64,000 nt of DNA from Kuafuiihalomonas sp050331295 (GTDB taxonomy: Bacteria; Myxococcota; Kuafuiibacteriia; Kuafuiibacteriales; Kuafuiibacteriaceae), in assembly GCA_050331295.1 (NCBI GenBank), contig JBHJGZ010000001.1, positions 62,001 to 126,000 of the forward strand, in the 5' to 3' direction. The stretch's first letter is position 1, and each line of letters begins with the position of its first letter. Below are positions 63,420 to 64,000 of the stretch, piece after piece. The notes beneath the pieces were generated by a model. That model was not told where the DNA came from, ran no database searches, and worked only from the letters and a program-made list of their open reading frames with translations. A program made the translations under genes and the position numbers.

Positions 63420-64000
63420 ATGGTGCGCATGGAACAGATGCGGGGGTTGGTGGCCATCATTGCCGTGGTCTGCGTGGGCCACGTGTTGGTGGTGGGCCGC
63501 AGCATCATCCTGCCCTTGGTCTCCGCCCTCTTCCTTTGGTACCTCCTTTCGGCCCTCGTCGATCTGATGGCGCGGCTCCCGGTCCGGCTCCCGTACTGGA
63601 TTCGGCTGGTCCTGGCGGTCGCGGTGGTGGTCGGCGTCATCGCATTCCTTTCGAGCATCGTGGCGGAGAGTGTGCGGTCACTGGCGCAGAAAGTGCCGGA
63701 GTACCAGGCGGAGCTCGGGACACTCCTGCAAGATCTCTTGGCCGCCTTGGGGCTGCCGGCGCGAGCACTCCGGGAAGAGTTCTTGCCCCAGAATTTGACC
63801 AGCATCCTCACCCGAGCGCTCTCCGGCGTGACCTTTACCCTGAGCCAGTTGGGCGCGGTCCTCTTGTACACGGGATTCCTTCTGGCCGAGGCCCACACCT
63901 TTGAACACAAGGCCCATTCGTTGGGATTGAGCCCCGAGCGAGAGGCCGCGTTGATCCTGGCGGCGCGTCGGATCGGGGGGCAGCTGCGCTTCTACGTGGC
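63420..64000 (+). CDS. AI-2E family transporter, partial (runs off the window)
   Basis: The first 193 codons of a membrane permease of the AI-2E exporter-like (PerM/YdiK) family. It starts MVRMEQMRGLVAIIAVVCVG with IILPLVSALFLWYLLSALVD, a further helix pair (WIRLVLAVAVVVGVIAFLSS), an extended helical loop (SLAQKVPEYQAELGTLLQDL) and the next helix TLSQLGAVLLYTGFLLAEAH. This order matches the first half of the family (~350 aa). The rest lies beyond the right edge. The start may be the Met three codons later. Divergent from dabB. Confidence 0.8.
   Translation, partial: MVRMEQMRGLVAIIAVVCVGHVLVVGRSIILPLVSALFLWYLLSALVDLMARLPVRLPYWIRLVLAVAVVVGVIAFLSSIVAESVRSLAQKVPEYQAELGTLLQDLLAALGLPARALREEFLPQNLTSILTRALSGVTFTLSQLGAVLLYTGFLLAEAHTFEHKAHSLGLSPEREAALILAARRIGGQLRFYV

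Overview
The window looks like a chromosomal segment of a GC-rich Gram-negative heterotroph, most likely a myxobacterium-type deltaproteobacterium (Myxococcota). The hints are a giant Cys-rich 'CDGxGxC' repeat lipoprotein, many lipoproteins with SPII boxes, a collagen-like lipoprotein, outer-membrane barrels (OprB, a BamA/Omp85-type barrel), a class II photolyase and a lone REC-HDOD regulator. This assignment is inference; no rRNA or tRNA was recognised and taxonomy was not tested.

Layout. 0.2-2.7 kb: a bufferin (copper-stress RiPP-like) operon, bufA - fused bufB/bufC - ECF sigma - membrane anti-sigma, all overlapping. 2.8-10.3 kb: a CIA30 protein, a 1572-aa lipoprotein with 21 Cys-rich repeats, and a patatin phospholipase. 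10.3-17 kb is an accessory island of broken genes: an AAA-ATPase tail fused to a dinucleotide-binding-protein head, an orphan beta-sandwich tail, an RHS/HINT polymorphic toxin tip with a HEAT-like immunity gene between two identical 139-bp direct repeats, an IS91-type transposase stopped by an in-frame TAG, and a probably truncated hypothetical gene. 17-24 kb: OprB porin, photolyase, YCII and RRM proteins, and a fatty-acid desaturase-MerR operon with a palindrome inside its promoter. 24-35 kb: two-domain fasciclin protein, NhaR, collagen-like phosphoesterase lipoprotein, a two-gene operon of intracellular subtilisin plus ComEC-like MBL hydrolase, VOC and AraC proteins, and a PLP lyase. 35-50 kb: Tat-exported PhoD, a frameshifted flavin-oxidase-fold pseudogene, two envelope-stress-type proteins, membrane proteins, acyltransferase, BamA-like barrel, REC-HDOD, lipoproteins, alpha/beta hydrolase and MscS channel. 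51-64 kb: tandem universal stress protein, amidase, prolyl oligopeptidase, glutaredoxin fusion, M28 peptidase, and a DabB-DabA inorganic-carbon pump operon carrying its own winged-helix gene, with a palindrome over the dabB ribosome site; an AI-2E family permease runs off the right edge.

How the genes work together. Clear operons are bufA-bufBC-sigma-antisigma, RHS tip-immunity, desaturase-merR, subtilisin-MBL, M28 peptidase-lipoprotein and dabB-dabA-wHTH. The most interesting candidates for undescribed biology are the cytosolic subtilisin/MBL pair (possible conflict module), the RHS toxin cassette with its flanking repeats next to IS91, the BufB-BufC fusion under a dedicated ECF switch, and the self-encoded regulator of the Dab pump.
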